From contig JBFWIM010000068.1 in the NCBI GenBank assembly GCA_050255995.1, positions 1 through 9,982 on the forward strand: a DNA stretch of 9,982 nt. The letters are read 5' to 3'. The first letter of the stretch is position 1. Every line of letters begins with the position of its first letter. Below the pieces are notes generated by a model, which did no database searches, had not been told where the DNA came from, and saw only the letters and a program-made list of their open reading frames with translations. The DNA is from Intestinibacillus sp050255995 (GTDB taxonomy: Bacteria > Bacillota > Clostridia > Oscillospirales > Butyricicoccaceae). The translations under genes and the position numbers were made by a program. Shown here one piece after another: positions 1 through 6,110 of this stretch.

Positions 1-56
1 CTGGTATTCTGCAGATTATTAAGCAATTGTTTATATTTCCTTAAGAATTGGGCAAG

Positions 57-82
57 AACTGTATGATACGCTAAGTACAGTT
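57..82. promoter_or_regulatory. inverted repeat upstream of the glycolipid operon, possible operator
   Basis: A perfect 7-bp inverted repeat, AACTGTA (57-63) and TACAGTT (76-82), is separated by 12 nt and lies 23 nt before the first gene of the operon. A possible -10 box (TATGAT, 62-67) overlaps the left arm, although no convincing -35 hexamer is seen 16-18 nt upstream. The geometry fits a repressor operator overlapping a promoter, or a small 5'-UTR hairpin. The binding protein is unknown; this is inference from symmetry and position only. Confidence 0.35.
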
Positions 83-105
83 CAGGAAGAGAGAAGTGTG
101 ATGAT

Positions 106-1290
106 ATGAAGATTCTGATAACCACCGACACCTACGCCCCCACGGTCAACGGCGTCGTGACTTCCATCCGCAGCCTTTGCACGGCACTGTCGTCTCTCGG
201 ACATGAAGTACGCATTCTCACCCTTGCGCCCGAAGCAGAACGCTCCTGCCGGAAAGACAACGTTTATTACCTGCAGTCCTTCCGCTGCGCAGTCTACCCG
301 GACGCACGGCTTACCATAGCTTTCCGTGATCCTTTGCTCCGCGAAATTGAGAATTGGGGACCGGATGTCATCCATTCGCAGACAGAGTTCAGCTCGTTTT
401 TCTGCGCCCGGCACCTCGCCCGCCGGCTTGACATCCCCCAGGTGCATACCTACCACACGCTGTATGAGGATTACACCTGCTACTTCAGCCCGAGCAGGAC
501 GCTTGGCATGCAGGCCATCCGGTACTATACCCGCATGGTCTCCCGTTCCGTCTCGCTGCTCTGCGCGCCTTCAGTCAAGGTCCGGCAGACGCTGCTGCGC
601 TATCGCGTGCATGCGCCGGTTTCCGTTCTGCCCACGGGCATCGACCTCTCCCGGTTCGGACAGCCCTTGGAGGAAAAAACGCGCACCCGGCTGCTGCAAT
701 CGCTTGACCTGCCACAGGGTGCGCGTATCCTGCTCTCCCTTGGCCGCATCGCGGAGGAAAAGGATTACGACGTGCTGCTGCAAAATGTAGCGCCGGTGCT
801 GCGCGCGCAAAAAGACGTTTACCTGCTGTTTGTCGGCGACGGCCCGTACCGTGAGACGCTCGAAATGCAGGTGGACGCGCTGGATCTCCGTGACCGGGTC
901 CGTTTTTCCGGCATGGTGCCACCCGCGCGCGTTCCGGAATACTATATGCTGGGCGATATCTTCGTCTGCGCCTCCATCAGTGAAACCCAGGGGCTGACCT
1001 ACATTGAGGCAATGGCAAGCGGCCTGCCGCAGGTTGTGCGCAAAGATGACTGTCTGCAGGGCGTCGTAAACGACGGCAAGAACGGATTCCTGTTCGCCTC
1101 GCCGGAGGAATGCGCCAAGCGGCTGTCCATCCTGCTGGGCGACGACAAGCTGCGCCGCGCCATGAGTGAAAATGCCCGTGAACACGCGCGGGGTTTCAGC
1201 ATGGAGGTGTTCGGCGAGCACGCGGAAGCCTGCTACCGTGCGCTGCTGTCTTCCGCCGTACCGGTGCGTGGCGCCGTCCTTTGTGAATGA
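106..1290 (+). CDS. GT4 glycosyltransferase, probable 1,2-diacylglycerol 3-alpha-glucosyltransferase
   Basis: The product (394 aa) is a retaining GT-B fold enzyme of family GT4. It probably transfers glucose from UDP-glucose to diacylglycerol at the inner membrane face, the first step of glycolipid and lipoteichoic acid anchor synthesis. The N-terminus has the family's TDTYAPTVNGVVTSI stretch (residues 7-21), a central HTYHTLYEDY segment (114-123), the sugar-nucleotide site SLGRIAEEKD with R214 and K219, and the EX7E motif at E293 and E301 (ETQGLTYIE) followed by AMASGLP. Length is normal for the family. The start ATG at 106 follows a purine-rich GAGAAG at 91-96. It is the first gene of a three-gene operon; a VTT membrane protein starts 27 nt downstream and a CpoA-like enzyme follows. 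The acceptor lipid and exact sugar are inferred from similarity to the pneumococcal-type monoglucosyl-DAG synthase and from the neighbour; another GT4 acceptor remains possible. Confidence 0.87.
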   Translation: MKILITTDTYAPTVNGVVTSIRSLCTALSSLGHEVRILTLAPEAERSCRKDNVYYLQSFRCAVYPDARLTIAFRDPLLREIENWGPDVIHSQTEFSSFFCARHLARRLDIPQVHTYHTLYEDYTCYFSPSRTLGMQAIRYYTRMVSRSVSLLCAPSVKVRQTLLRYRVHAPVSVLPTGIDLSRFGQPLEEKTRTRLLQSLDLPQGARILLSLGRIAEEKDYDVLLQNVAPVLRAQKDVYLLFVGDGPYRETLEMQVDALDLRDRVRFSGMVPPARVPEYYMLGDIFVCASISETQGLTYIEAMASGLPQVVRKDDCLQGVVNDGKNGFLFASPEECAKRLSILLGDDKLRRAMSENAREHARGFSMEVFGEHAEACYRALLSSAVPVRGAVLCE

Positions 1291-1317
1291 GGAATCCATT
1301 GTGAATGAGGAATCCAT
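1281..1317 (+). repeat. 18-bp tandem duplication carrying the SD of the next gene
   Basis: The 18-bp unit TTGTGAATGAGGAATCCA (1281-1298) is repeated directly from 1299, with exact period-18 identity through 1317. It spans the stop codon of the first glycosyltransferase (1288-1290) and the AATGAGG ribosome binding site in front of the VTT gene at 1318. The second copy supplies the functional SD 7 nt before the ATG; the first copy is a spare SD with ATT where a start codon would be. It probably arose by replication slippage. Confidence 0.9.
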
Positions 1318-1944
1318 ATGGAAAACGTCAACAACATGAAAAAGCCGCTGCTTGTACGCAAAGATCCCTCTGCCGACCTCCTGGTGCGCATCTGTTCCGT
1401 CACCGGACTTGCCGTCACCATCGCGCTTGTTCTGATTGGCTGGTATTATGGTATTTTCCGGTCACAGGCAACCTTTGCCGCGTTTATTCAAAGCCTTGGC
1501 CGGATGGCGGTCCCCGTATTTATCATCATACAGGCGGTACAGGTCGTCATTCCGATCCTGCCCGCGGCCATTGGCTGCAGCGTCGGTATCATTGTTTTCG
1601 GTCCGGCGTGGGGCTTTGTCTACAACTACATCGGCATTTGCGCGGGTTCGGTCATCGCGTTTCTGCTGGCGCGCTCCTACGGCCTGCCGCTGGTGCGCAT
1701 GATGGTTCCGCAAAAACAGTTTGAAAAGTATCACGACTGGCTTTCGCGCGGCAAAGCCTTCGACCGCCTTTTTACCATCGCTATCTTTTCCCCCATAGCG
1801 CCGGACGATCTGCTGTGCTATCTTGCCGGTCTGACGCCGATGACGCTGCGCAAATTCACCGCGATCATTCTGCTCGGCAAACCGCTTGCAATTTATCTGT
1901 ACAGCGTGGGACTTACCGCGATCATTTCCTTCTTCTGGCACTGA
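1318..1944 (+). CDS. TVP38/TMEM64 (VTT domain) family membrane protein
   Basis: The 208-aa product is an integral membrane protein of the TVP38/TMEM64 group, in the wider DedA/VTT superfamily, some members of which are linked to lipid scrambling or undecaprenyl-phosphate recycling. Hydrophobic segments lie at about 25-45, 63-83, 84-102, 104-119, 151-170 and 181-205. Family features visible are FGPAWGFVYNYIG (94-106), GSVIAFLLARSYG (110-122) and the re-entrant-like SPIAPDDLLCYLAGLTPM (158-175). Start at 1318 is chosen because AATGAGG sits 7 nt upstream; Met7 (1336) is possible but has no obvious SD. The gene is sandwiched between two glycolipid glycosyltransferases, 27 nt after one and 16 nt before the other, so it is almost certainly co-transcribed. 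A role in moving or organising the glycolipid product across the membrane is an inference from this context; family membership is well supported. Confidence 0.88.
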   Translation: MENVNNMKKPLLVRKDPSADLLVRICSVTGLAVTIALVLIGWYYGIFRSQATFAAFIQSLGRMAVPVFIIIQAVQVVIPILPAAIGCSVGIIVFGPAWGFVYNYIGICAGSVIAFLLARSYGLPLVRMMVPQKQFEKYHDWLSRGKAFDRLFTIAIFSPIAPDDLLCYLAGLTPMTLRKFTAIILLGKPLAIYLYSVGLTAIISFFWH

Positions 1945-1960
1945 AAAAGAGGTTATTTTT

Positions 1961-3001
1961 ATGAAGGTCTTACTGTATTCCGGGCATCTGAACTGGATTT
2001 ATAAAAGCGGCGTCGGCAGGGCGATCCGCCATCAGCGCCGTGCGCTGGAGTCCGCCGGCGTTCCCTACACCACCGACCCTAAGGACGATTGCGATATCGT
2101 TCACATCAACACCATTTTCCCCTCCTCTTACCTGCTCGCAAAAAAAGCGCGCCGTCAGGGCAAACGGGTCGTTTACCATGCCCACTCCACACAGGAGGAT
2201 TTCCGCAACTCCTTTCTGTTTTCCAACCAGCTCGCACCGCTTTTTAAAAAGTGGATCTCCGCCTGCTACCGTACCGGCGACCTGATACTGACCCCCACGC
2301 CCTACTCCCGGTCCCTGCTGGAGGGTTACGGCCTCGGCCGTCCGGTCGTCAGCGTGTCCAACGGCATTGATCTCGACTATTTTTCCCGGGAACAGGCGGA
2401 TGGCCAGCGTTTCCGGGAAAAGTACAATATCAAGGCCGGAGAAAAGGCCATCATTTCGGTCGGGCTCTTTTTGGAGCGCAAGGGCATTCTTGAGTTCGTC
2501 GATATGGCAAAACGGCTGCCGCAGTACCGCTTTATCTGGTTCGGCGAAACCGACCTGCGCACTGTGCCCGCAGCCGTGCGCCGTGCCGTCCGCACCCGGC
2601 TGCCGAACCTGACCTTCGCGGGATATGTGGAAAGTGACGCGCTGCGCGACGCATACGCGGGCTGCGATCTCTACTGGTTCCCGACGCACGAGGAGACCGA
2701 GGGGATTGTACTGCTGGAGGCCCTTGCAATGCGCGCGCCGACGCTCATCCGTGCCATCCCAATCTATGAGGGTTGGCTGCGTCACGGTGCTAACGTGTAC
2801 AAGGGTGTTACGCAGGAAGACTTCGCGCGGCTCATTCGCGGCATCGTGGAAAAAGAGCTCCCCGATCTGACGAACGCAGCTTATGAGATTGCGTGCGAAC
2901 GCTCCATCGCCGAAATCGGCAGGCAGCTTCGCCGCCAGTATGAGGCTGTCCTTTCACAGCCGCAGCAGGCCTATACCGCCCTGAGGGCTGAAAACTTCTG
3001 A
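1961..3001 (+). CDS. GT4 glycosyltransferase, CpoA-like diglycosyl-diacylglycerol synthase
   Basis: This 346-aa GT-B enzyme closely resembles CpoA-type proteins, which add a second hexose (alpha-1,2-galactose or glucose) to monoglucosyl-diacylglycerol. Characteristic stretches are the N-terminal MKVLLYSG, KSGVGRAIRHQ (15-25), YTTDP (36-40), DIVHINT (45-51), YHAHSTQEDFRNSF (72-85), TPTPYSRSLL (111-120), SNGIDLDYF (133-141), the nucleotide site SVGLFLERKG (166-175) and EX7E at E245 and E253 (ETEGIVLLE). The ATG at 1961 is preferred over an in-frame ATG at 1886 because AAAGAGG precedes it by 8 nt and the extra 25 residues overlap the VTT gene and look unrelated. It is the last gene of the operon and is followed by a strong hairpin terminator. 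The donor sugar (Gal or Glc) cannot be decided from sequence alone. Confidence 0.88.
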   Translation: MKVLLYSGHLNWIYKSGVGRAIRHQRRALESAGVPYTTDPKDDCDIVHINTIFPSSYLLAKKARRQGKRVVYHAHSTQEDFRNSFLFSNQLAPLFKKWISACYRTGDLILTPTPYSRSLLEGYGLGRPVVSVSNGIDLDYFSREQADGQRFREKYNIKAGEKAIISVGLFLERKGILEFVDMAKRLPQYRFIWFGETDLRTVPAAVRRAVRTRLPNLTFAGYVESDALRDAYAGCDLYWFPTHEETEGIVLLEALAMRAPTLIRAIPIYEGWLRHGANVYKGVTQEDFARLIRGIVEKELPDLTNAAYEIACERSIAEIGRQLRRQYEAVLSQPQQAYTALRAENF

Positions 3002-3013
3002 ACTACATACCAA

Positions 3014-3060
3014 AACACCGGCTGAAAACGGGGAGTTCCCGTTTCCAGCCGGTGTTAATT
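3014..3060 (+). terminator. intrinsic terminator of the glycolipid operon, probably bidirectional
   Basis: A 19-bp stem with a single mismatch pairs 3014-3032 with 3038-3056 around a 5-nt loop. It starts 13 nt after the glycosyltransferase stop codon and is followed by AATTTGT, a modest U-tract. Read on the minus strand, the hairpin is followed by a TTTT run and lies 19 nt after the end of the decayed ABC ATPase, so it probably served both convergent units. Confidence 0.85.
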
Positions 3061-3075
3061 TGTCCGGATACCCCG

Positions 3076-3262
3076 CTACCGCGCGGTATCCAGCTGCTCG
3101 CCGCGGCGCAAAACTTCGCGAAAACGCATCAGCCGCGCGTTCAGGGTTTGCAGCTCCTCATGAAGCGCACGTTCCTCCGCTGTTGTCTCAAGCACTCTGG
3201 CAATGCCGCCGTTTCAGATGACGATGCGGCGGGACGCGCTGAGCGCGAGCACCGGATCGTGC
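3076..3262 (-). pseudogene. C-terminal remnant of an ABC transporter ATP-binding protein
   Basis: On the minus strand one frame reads HDPVLALSASRRIVI, then an in-frame TGA (3214-3216), then NGGIARVLETTAEERALHEE and onward to a TAG at 3076-3078. HDP is the switch-histidine region of ABC ATPases, and the helix-rich tail after NGGI is a typical end for an export- or LolD-like ATPase. A single CGA-to-TGA change (Arg to stop) explains the interruption. Everything upstream of the switch histidine is hidden in the N gap, so Walker A and B cannot be checked. It lies downstream of a damaged substrate-binding protein gene on the same strand, suggesting that the whole transporter locus is decaying. A base-call error next to the gap could also create the stop. 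Confidence 0.72.
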
Positions 3263-3362
3263 NNNNNNNNNNNNNNNNNNNNNNNNNNNNNNNNNNNNNN
3301 NNNNNNNNNNNNNNNNNNNNNNNNNNNNNNNNNNNNNNNNNNNNNNNNNNNNNNNNNNNNNN
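3263..3362. other. assembly gap (100 N)
   Basis: Exactly 100 unknown bases, the conventional placeholder for a scaffold gap of unknown size. It separates two parts of a minus-strand ABC transporter locus. The true gap could hold the end of the substrate-binding protein gene, a permease gene and most of the ATPase gene, or could be much shorter. Confidence 0.97.
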
Positions 3363-3838
3363 CTCCGAAACGTCCGCCGCTGTACCCTGCAGCGGGAAAA
3401 ACCCGGCCTGCGCAAATATCCGCCCCATCTTTGATCCGGTCAGAACATCCGCAAACGCGTGTACAGCGGGAGAAACCTGCTTTTTCACCAGCAGCCTCTT
3501 CGGGTCTGCAAGCCCCAGCGCTTCAAAGTCGGGCGACATTGCTCCGTGTGCCGCAACTGTATGTGCATTTCGAAACCGCAGTGTAAATATTTCATAAAAG
3601 AAATGCCCGATTCCGGGCACAATCATAATATCCGGCAGTTCACCGGCCGTTTCGATTCGTGAGAGTTTCTCAAAGACATTTTCCTGCAGGATCGCGTTTG
3701 ATACCAGACGCCACCGCAGCGCCTCTCCTGTCTCGGCTGAAATGGCGCGCGGCCGGCGAGCAGCCGTTCCATCGGCACCTTGAGCTGACAGGGTGCCAGA
3801 ATCAGCGCGTTCAAGTCAGAACAATCGATTTCCCACAT
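3363..3838 (-). pseudogene. frameshifted ABC transporter substrate-binding protein
   Basis: The ATG at 3838 has a good SD (AAGGAG, 7 nt upstream) and begins MWEIDCSDLNALILAPCQLK, followed by VPMERLLAGRA. Around 3744-3760 the protein-like reading moves to another frame and continues ISAETGEALRWRLVSNAILQ, then ENVFEKLSRIETAGELPDIM and IVPGIGHFFYEIFTLRF until the N gap. The net shift equals loss of one base (or gain of two) in a GC-rich run. LNALILAPCxLKVP and ELPDIMIxPGIxxFFY recall a family of periplasmic/lipoprotein-like substrate-binding proteins found with ABC ATPases in Clostridia (recalled, not searched). The text then jumps from GLADPK to RLLVKKQVSPAV and MGRIFAQAGFFPLQG, which look like the C-terminal end of such proteins, so an internal deletion of perhaps a hundred or more residues is inferred. 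The substrate is unknown. A promoter for it was not recognised. Confidence 0.68.
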
Positions 3839-3881
3839 GTCATTTCTCCTTGTGCTTTGACGATTAAACCTGTTTTTACAG

Positions 3882-3921
3882 AAAAACGGCGTTGCCCCGA
3901 TGCTGTCGGAGCGGCGCCGTT
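3882..3921 (-). terminator. two-tier hairpin terminator between macrodomain gene and ABC locus
   Basis: On the minus strand AACGGCG (3921-3915) pairs with CGCCGTT (3891-3885), and an inner helix GCTCCGA/TCGGGGC sits inside with a 5-nt loop. The hairpin is followed by TTTTT (3886-3882). It lies 82 nt after the macrodomain stop codon and 44 nt before the substrate-binding pseudogene, so it most simply ends the macrodomain transcript. A role as a leader attenuator of the transporter cannot be excluded. Confidence 0.75.
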
Positions 3922-4002
3922 ATCGTCTGTTTGCTATTAGTTTATCACAGAGTTCCGCCATTTCCCAGCGTCAAAACGCATGCAGTGAAAAATTTGTTCT
4001 GC

Positions 4003-4515
4003 CTATTCCGGAATTTTTTCCGCCGCGCGCTGATACACCGCCTGTGTGACACGGTCATAGCAGACCATCATAATTTCCCTGGGAAGCGCGTTCTCCCGTA
4101 AAAATTTCCGGATCTCACGCACCGCGATTTCCGCAGCCTGCTCCAGCGGAAATCGGTACGCTCCGGTGCTGATTGATGGGAACGCAACCGTTTCGCAGCC
4201 GTGATCGCGCGCCAGAAGCAGCACATTGTAATAACAGGATGAAAGCAGTCTGGCCTCGCCGCGGGTTCCGCCATACCAGACCGGCCCCGGCGTATGGATT
4301 ACGTACTTTGCCGGCAACTGGTACCCCCCGGTGATTTTCGCTTCACCGGTTTTGCATCCGCCGAGCTGCCGGCATTCATCGAGAAGCCCCGGTCCGGCCG
4401 CGCGATGAATGGCGCCATCCACGCCTCCGCCGCCCAGCAGGCTTTCATTGGCCGCGTTGACAATTGCATCCGCCTTCACAGCTGTGATATCGCCCAACAA
4501 AATCGTGAATCCCAT
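4003..4515 (-). CDS. macrodomain protein, O-acetyl-ADP-ribose deacetylase / ADP-ribosyl hydrolase (MacroD/YmdB type)
   Basis: The 170-aa single-domain product belongs to the MacroD/YmdB class, which hydrolyses O-acetyl-ADP-ribose and removes mono-ADP-ribose from acidic residues in the cytoplasm. Visible features are GDIT (8-11, adenine contact by D9), IVNAANESLLGGGGVDGAIH (18-37) with N23 and D33 matching the catalytic Asn and Asp of YmdB, and the phosphate loop PSISTGAYRFP (113-123). At 74-80 it reads HTPGPVW, where relatives usually have Val in place of the Pro. The start at 4515 is chosen because GGGAGG lies 8 nt upstream and the domain begins directly (MGFTILLGDIT); the longer in-frame ATG at 4593 would lie on its own promoter. 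It is monocistronic: promoter at 4570-4598, terminator at 3882-3921. No partner ADP-ribosyltransferase is encoded nearby, so a specific target cannot be named. Confidence 0.92.
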   Translation of the reverse strand: MGFTILLGDITAVKADAIVNAANESLLGGGGVDGAIHRAAGPGLLDECRQLGGCKTGEAKITGGYQLPAKYVIHTPGPVWYGGTRGEARLLSSCYYNVLLLARDHGCETVAFPSISTGAYRFPLEQAAEIAVREIRKFLRENALPREIMMVCYDRVTQAVYQRAAEKIPE

Positions 4516-4569
4516 ACTGTCTGCCTCCCTCCAATGTCCCTCTGTTTTTCCTGCTACGTCTTCGTTTTT

Positions 4570-4598
4570 ATTGTAGTCTCTTACCCCATGCAAGTCAA
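4570..4598 (-). promoter_or_regulatory. sigma-A promoter of the macrodomain gene
   Basis: On the minus strand TTGACT (-35, 4598-4593) is followed after exactly 17 nt by TACAAT (-10, 4575-4570), about 55 nt before the chosen start codon. The -35 begins only 10 nt past the metY terminator, so the macrodomain gene is insulated from metY but has very compact upstream space. Confidence 0.75.
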
Positions 4599-4608
4599 TG
4601 CATCAAAC

Positions 4609-4638
4609 AAAAAGACCGTTCTACAGAACGGTCTTTTT
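4609..4638 (-). terminator. intrinsic terminator of metY
   Basis: A perfect inverted repeat pairs AAAAAGACCGTTCT (4609-4622) with AGAACGGTCTTTTT (4625-4638). It has T-runs on both sides, so it would also work on the plus strand. It lies 24 nt past the metY stop codon. Confidence 0.93.
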
Positions 4639-4662
4639 GTTTATTATGGAAAAACTGTTTGC

Positions 4663-5958
4663 TTACTGTTCCACAGCCTTGAACGCAGTTTCCAGATCAA
4701 AGAGAATGTCGTCGATATGCTCGGTGCCAATAGACAGGCGAATGGTGTTCGGACGGATTCCGGAAGCCGCCAGCTCCTCCGCGTTCATCTGCGAATGGGT
4801 CGTGGACGCCGGATGGATAACCAGCGACTTGACGTCCGCCACGTTCGCGAGCAGCGAGAAGACCTCCAGATGGTCAATAAACTTCTTGGCTTCCGCTTCG
4901 CCGCCCTTGATTTCGAAAGTAAAGATGGACGCACCGCCGTTCGGGAAGTACTTCTGGTACAGCGCGTGATAAGGGCTGCCCGGAATGGCGGGGTGGTTCA
5001 CACGCTCTACCAGCGGATGTTTGCTCAGGTAATCCACAACCTTTTTCGTGTTCTCCACGTGGCGTTCCACGCGCAGCGACAGGGTTTCCAGACCCTGTAG
5101 GAACAGGAAGGCATGCAGTGGGGCAACCGCCGCGCCGGTATCGCGCAGCAAAGTGGCACGGATCTTTGTGACAAATGCCGCCGGGCCGACCGCCTTGCTG
5201 AAGCTGATGCCGTGATAGCTCGCATTCGGCTCGGTCAGGCCGGGGAATTTGCCGGAGGCCTCCCAGTCGAACTTGCCGCTTTCGATAATCACGCCGCCGA
5301 TGGCCGTGCCGTGGCCGCCGATGAACTTGGTTGCGGAGTGCACCACGATATCCGCGCCGTGCTCAAACGGACGAACCAGGTAAGGCGTAGCGAAGGTGCT
5401 GTCTACGACCAGCGGAATGCTGTGACGGTGCGCAATCTCCGCCACCTTCTCAATATCAATCAGGCTGGCGTTAGGGTTGCCGATGGTCTCAATGAAAATC
5501 GCACGGGTATTCTCCTGGATGGCGTTCTCAAAAGAACCCTCCACGTCGGGATCTACAAAGGTGGTCGCAATGCCGTACTCCGGCAGCGTGTGCTCGAAAA
5601 GGTTGTATGTGCCGCCGTAGATAGTCTGTGCAGAGACGATATGCTCGCCGGCACGCGCCAGATTCAGGATGGCGTAGGTAATCGCCGCAGCGCCGGACGC
5701 TACCGCCAGCGCTGCCGAGCCGCCCTCAAGCGCCGTAATACGCTGCTCAAACGCATCCTGCGTCGGGTTGGTCAGACGGCCATAAATATTGCCTGCATCT
5801 CTCAGGCCAAAGCGTGCCGCGGCATGCTCACTGTCGTTGAAAACGTAGGAAGTCGTCTGGTAGATCGGCACAGCGCGCGCGCCGGTCGCCGGATCGGGCT
5901 TTTCCTGTCCTACATGCAGCTGGAGGGTCTCAAAATGATAATTTCTATTCGTGCTCAT
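4663..5958 (-). CDS. metY: O-acetylhomoserine aminocarboxypropyltransferase (O-acetylhomoserine sulfhydrylase)
   Basis: The 431-aa product is a PLP-dependent enzyme of the Cys/Met metabolism family. It converts O-acetylhomoserine plus sulfide to homocysteine in the cytoplasm (direct sulfhydrylation route to methionine); some members also act on O-acetylserine. Full family length is present. Visible features are PIYQTTSYVF (31-40), NIYGRLTNPTQ with Y59 and R61 for cofactor phosphate binding, ASGAAAI (88-94), VVDSTFATPYLVRP (184-197) with D186 for the pyridine nitrogen, the Schiff-base lysine K211 in SATKFIGGHG, and the C-terminal SLVIHPASTTHSQ motif. The ATG at 5958 has AAGGA 8 nt upstream. 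It is monocistronic with a consensus promoter, a leader of about 145 nt containing a Cys-rich upstream ORF, and a strong terminator, which points to control by sulfur amino-acid supply. Cystathionine gamma-synthase/lyase is less likely given the length and the MetY-type motifs. Confidence 0.95.
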   Translation of the reverse strand: MSTNRNYHFETLQLHVGQEKPDPATGARAVPIYQTTSYVFNDSEHAAARFGLRDAGNIYGRLTNPTQDAFEQRITALEGGSAALAVASGAAAITYAILNLARAGEHIVSAQTIYGGTYNLFEHTLPEYGIATTFVDPDVEGSFENAIQENTRAIFIETIGNPNASLIDIEKVAEIAHRHSIPLVVDSTFATPYLVRPFEHGADIVVHSATKFIGGHGTAIGGVIIESGKFDWEASGKFPGLTEPNASYHGISFSKAVGPAAFVTKIRATLLRDTGAAVAPLHAFLFLQGLETLSLRVERHVENTKKVVDYLSKHPLVERVNHPAIPGSPYHALYQKYFPNGGASIFTFEIKGGEAEAKKFIDHLEVFSLLANVADVKSLVIHPASTTHSQMNAEELAASGIRPNTIRLSIGTEHIDDILFDLETAFKAVEQ

Positions 5959-5976
5959 TCTATTTATCCTTCTTTC

Positions 5977-6020
5977 TGTGTTGTTGTTTATTTATAAGCA
6001 ATTGGTTCGGCAACAACACA
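5977..6020 (-). promoter_or_regulatory. leader hairpin formed by the uORF cysteine codons and the pre-SD region of metY
   Basis: On the minus strand TGTGTTGTTG (6020-6011), which is the start of the Met-Cys-Cys-Cys codon run, is the exact reverse complement of CAACAACACA (5986-5977). The 24-nt loop contains the uORF stop codon. The 3' arm ends 5 nt before the AAGGA SD of metY (5971-5967), so a folded hairpin would crowd the ribosome entry site, whereas a ribosome sitting on the cysteine codons would prevent it forming. There is no U-tract after the stem, so translation rather than transcription termination would be affected. The fold is seen; its function is inferred. Confidence 0.62.
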
Positions 6021-6060
6021 TTCGGCTGCCTTCCCGCTTTCCGCGTATCCGTCTTTCCAT
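5992..6060 (-). CDS. 22-residue cysteine-rich leader peptide upstream of metY
   Basis: This small ORF (22 codons plus TAA) begins with ATG at 6060, preceded by a strong GGGAGG SD with a 7-nt spacer, better than that of metY itself. The first half is basic (four Arg and one Lys in the first nine residues after Met), and the last nine residues are MCCCRTNCL, giving four Cys codons (TGT TGT TGC, then TGC) in eight positions. It ends 33 nt before the metY ATG. Cysteine is rare in average proteins, so three consecutive Cys codons in a leader of a sulfur-assimilation gene strongly suggest a leader peptide that senses charged tRNA-Cys, as reported for polycysteine short ORFs in mycobacteria. The peptide itself probably has no function beyond being translated. 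Expression has not been shown, and the call rests on the SD, codon content, position and the overlapping hairpin. Confidence 0.72.
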   Translation of the reverse strand: MERRIRGKREGSRMCCCRTNCL

Positions 6061-6110
6061 GCTGCAGCCTCCCTTCATTCCTCGTTTTCATATTCATTTA
6101 GTATGTTTTT

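Noticed and set aside
571..1317. Minus-strand frame with a repeated MDSSFT start opposite the first glycosyltransferase
   Set aside because: The repeat is only the antisense reading of the 18-bp tandem duplication; the rest is a shadow of the GT4 gene.
1886..1960. 25-residue N-terminal extension of the CpoA-like protein
   Set aside because: It lies inside the VTT gene in another frame, lacks an SD, and the MKVLLYSG start at 1961 has a well-spaced SD and matches the family N-terminus.
3214..3216. TGA in the ATPase remnant as a recoded codon (Trp or Sec)
   Set aside because: All intact genes here use TGA as a normal stop, no SECIS-like hairpin is evident, and an Arg CGA-to-TGA mutation in an already damaged locus is simpler.
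5113..5997. Long plus-strand open frame (294 codons) opposite metY
   Set aside because: MetY is unmistakable on the minus strand; the antisense frame is Arg/Val-rich with no recognisable domain.
5960..6095. A 45-codon overlapping ORF in the metY leader, ending in TAG just before the metY start
   Set aside because: It has no SD and reads as low-complexity basic sequence; the overlapping 22-codon ORF has a strong SD and a meaningful Cys run, so the longer one is probably chance.
5959..6104. SAM (S-box) riboswitch or T-box in the metY leader
   Set aside because: The leader of about 145 nt lacks an intrinsic terminator hairpin with U-tract, the T-box GGNACC-containing bulge and a recognisable S-box core.
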